Assembly: GCA_021772555.1 (NCBI GenBank)
Contig: JAJFLT010000106.1
Location: 1 to 7,066, forward strand
Direction of reading: 5' to 3'
Source: Opitutales bacterium
Lineage (GTDB): Bacteria; Verrucomicrobiota; Verrucomicrobiia; Opitutales; UBA2987
Length of the DNA stretch: 7,066 nt
The number at the start of each line of letters is the position of its first letter. Position 1 is the stretch's first letter. A program made the translations under genes and the position numbers. This document shows, piece after piece, positions 5,767-7,066 of this stretch. The notes under the pieces were generated by a model, which saw only the letters and a program-made list of their open reading frames with translations, searched no databases and was not told the DNA's origin.

Positions 5767-6941
5767 GAAGAAAACTGCGCATGGGCATGGTGGGCGGAGG
5801 CCGGGATGCCTTTATCGGCGCCGTTCACCGGCATGCCGCCACCCTTGATGGAGAAATCGAACTGATCGCCGGAGCGTTTTCCGCCGATCCTAAGAAATCG
5901 CGTCTTTCCGGTCGCGACCTTCTTCTCGATCCCGCGCGCGTTTATGGCAGCTATGTCGAAATGGCCGCAAGTGAAGCCGCCCTGCCCAACGATAAGCGCA
6001 TAGATTTTGTCAGCATCGTCACTCCCAACCATATGCACTTTCCGGTGGCCGAGATATTTTTAAAGGCGGGCTTCAATGTAGTTTGTGACAAACCGATGAC
6101 GTATAGCCTGGCGGAGGCGCGGAAACTCCGCACCCTGGTCAAACGTTCGGGCAAAGTCTTTGCCCTGACCCATAATTATACCGGTTATCCCATGGTCAAA
6201 GAGGGGAGGGAACTGGTTAAAAAAGGCCGGTTGGGAGAGATTCGCAAGATAGTGGTCGAATACTCCCAGGATTGGCTATCGACCCTTCTTGAATCGACGG
6301 GTCAAAAACAGGCCGATTGGCGCACCGACCCGAAAAGGTCGGGGGTGGCCGGTTGTATTGGTGATATAGGAAGCCACGCCGAAAACCTGGCCCGTTATAT
6401 GACCGGTTTGCGCATCGATTCCCTTTGCTCCGATCTCACTACTTTTGTGCCGGGTCGCAAGCTCGATGACGACGGCAATATTCTCATTCGCTACAAAGGT
6501 GGGGCCCGTGGGGTACTCATCGCTTCGCAAATTTCTCCGGGTGAGGAAAACAACCTTGTTATTCGTATTCACGGGTCGAAAGCCGGCCTCGAATGGAGCC
6601 AACAGAATCCGGAAACCTTGATTATCAAATACGCTGGCGCTCCGGCCAAAATATTGCGGCGTGGTCACGGTTACTTGGGAAAAACGGCCAACGGTAACAC
6701 CCGTTTACCACCCGGTCATCCGGAAGGTTTTATCGAAGGATTTGCCAATATTTACAAAGAGGCGGCCAAAGCGATTCGGGAGGAGGTTGGCGGTAGGAAG
6801 GTCAAAGCCCACGACTATCCCGATGTGGAGGACGGCGTTTACGGAATGGCTTTCATCGAAACCACTGTAAAGTCATCTACTGCAAAGCAAAAGTGGATAA
6901 AATTTCCCCGAGTCTGGAACCTATCTCAAAATCGCAGATGA
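5763..6941 (+). CDS. Gfo/Idh/MocA-family NAD(P)-dependent oxidoreductase with a repeat-derived C-terminus
   Basis: The 392-residue product has an N-terminal Rossmann fold beginning MGMVGGGRDAFIGAVHR (7-23), which binds NAD(P). SIVTPNHMHFPVA (84-96) and CDKPM (108-112) follow, with K110 at the conserved catalytic lysine position (usually EKP). The C-terminal domain has GDIGSHAENLARYMTG (200-215), in which D201 and H205 fit the family active site. It likely oxidises or reduces a sugar or cyclitol hydroxyl, working with the coupled isomerase. No signal peptide is visible, so it is cytoplasmic. The start ATG 5763 overlaps the isomerase stop, with GGGA six bases upstream. The oddity is the end: family members of this type normally finish near the KWIKFP stretch (377-382), but here NLSQNRR and TGA 6939-6941 are encoded by the palindromic repeat that starts at 6918. 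The tail is identical to that of the left-edge gene. Confidence 0.91.
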   Translation: MRRKLRMGMVGGGRDAFIGAVHRHAATLDGEIELIAGAFSADPKKSRLSGRDLLLDPARVYGSYVEMAASEAALPNDKRIDFVSIVTPNHMHFPVAEIFLKAGFNVVCDKPMTYSLAEARKLRTLVKRSGKVFALTHNYTGYPMVKEGRELVKKGRLGEIRKIVVEYSQDWLSTLLESTGQKQADWRTDPKRSGVAGCIGDIGSHAENLARYMTGLRIDSLCSDLTTFVPGRKLDDDGNILIRYKGGARGVLIASQISPGEENNLVIRIHGSKAGLEWSQQNPETLIIKYAGAPAKILRRGHGYLGKTANGNTRLPPGHPEGFIEGFANIYKEAAKAIREEVGGRKVKAHDYPDVEDGVYGMAFIETTVKSSTAKQKWIKFPRVWNLSQNRR

Positions 6942-7066
6942 ATGATGTTTGTAGCGCCACGGTGGCAGATGCCAGGCGGCTTCTCGCCCGGCTGGGCTTG
7001 GAGCCCTGCGGGCGCGAACCAACGCCGCAGGGGCCACCGTGCCGCACAAATCCTTCGGACAGAGGC
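6918..7066. repeat. Palindromic MITE-like element, copy 2 (cut by window edge)
   Basis: From AACCTATCTCAAA at 6918 to the window end, the sequence aligns with 129-276 with one inserted base and a modest number of substitutions. Copy 2 is in the same orientation as copy 1. The left-arm hairpin is complete: GCCACGGTGGC at the outer stem, CGCCCG (6985-6990) with CGGGCG (7009-7014), and GGGCT (6994-6998) with AGCCC (7002-7006) around a TGG loop. The right arm and right terminal repeat would lie beyond the window. Its first 24 bases are the last eight codons of the oxidoreductase gene, including the stop. Confidence 0.85.

Overview
The window is about 7 kb of bacterial chromosome. It carries eight protein-coding genes (one cut by the left edge) and two copies, in the same orientation, of a structured palindromic repeat, one near each end. 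The gene content fits the PVC group, probably Verrucomicrobiota: a divergent NamZ/DUF1343 cell-wall enzyme, a plant-like Fpg glycosylase with a degenerate zinc finger, and a sugar-phosphate-isomerase/Gfo-Idh-MocA pair of the kind common in those genomes. This placement is an inference from gene families; there is no rRNA or other phylogenetic marker.

Layout. 3-152: C-terminal end of an unidentified gene. 129-398: a complete palindromic element with near-perfect terminal inverted repeats and two internal long hairpins. 416-1690: secreted NamZ-like exo-N-acetylmuramidase (GTG start just outside the element). 1737-2246: exported TPR protein. 2243-3055 (minus): Fpg/Nei-family DNA glycosylase, convergent with the TPR gene and overlapping it by four bases. 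3056-3192: AT-rich divergent spacer. 3193-3711: RmlC-like cupin. 3717-4640: family 2 glycosyltransferase. 4641-4764: AT-rich spacer with a candidate promoter. 4765-5766 and 5763-6941: isomerase and oxidoreductase, joined by an ATGA overlap. 6918-7066: left half of a second copy of the element, cut by the window edge.

How the genes fit together. The cupin and glycosyltransferase look like a small surface-glycan unit (nucleotide-sugar tailoring plus transfer). The isomerase/oxidoreductase pair is a translationally coupled sugar redox/isomerisation unit. NamZ acts on peptidoglycan fragments outside the cytoplasm. The DNA glycosylase is a stand-alone repair gene.

The most unusual feature is the repeat. 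Its ends read NLSQ(N/I)RR-stop in the outward-to-inward direction. Both genes lying upstream of a copy (the left-edge gene and the Gfo/Idh/MocA gene) end with the same seven residues, NLSQNRR, and a TGA, all encoded inside the repeat. The repeat therefore supplies the C-terminal tail and stop codon of two unrelated proteins. The two copies also show a compensatory base-pair change in a stem, which argues that the folded form matters.
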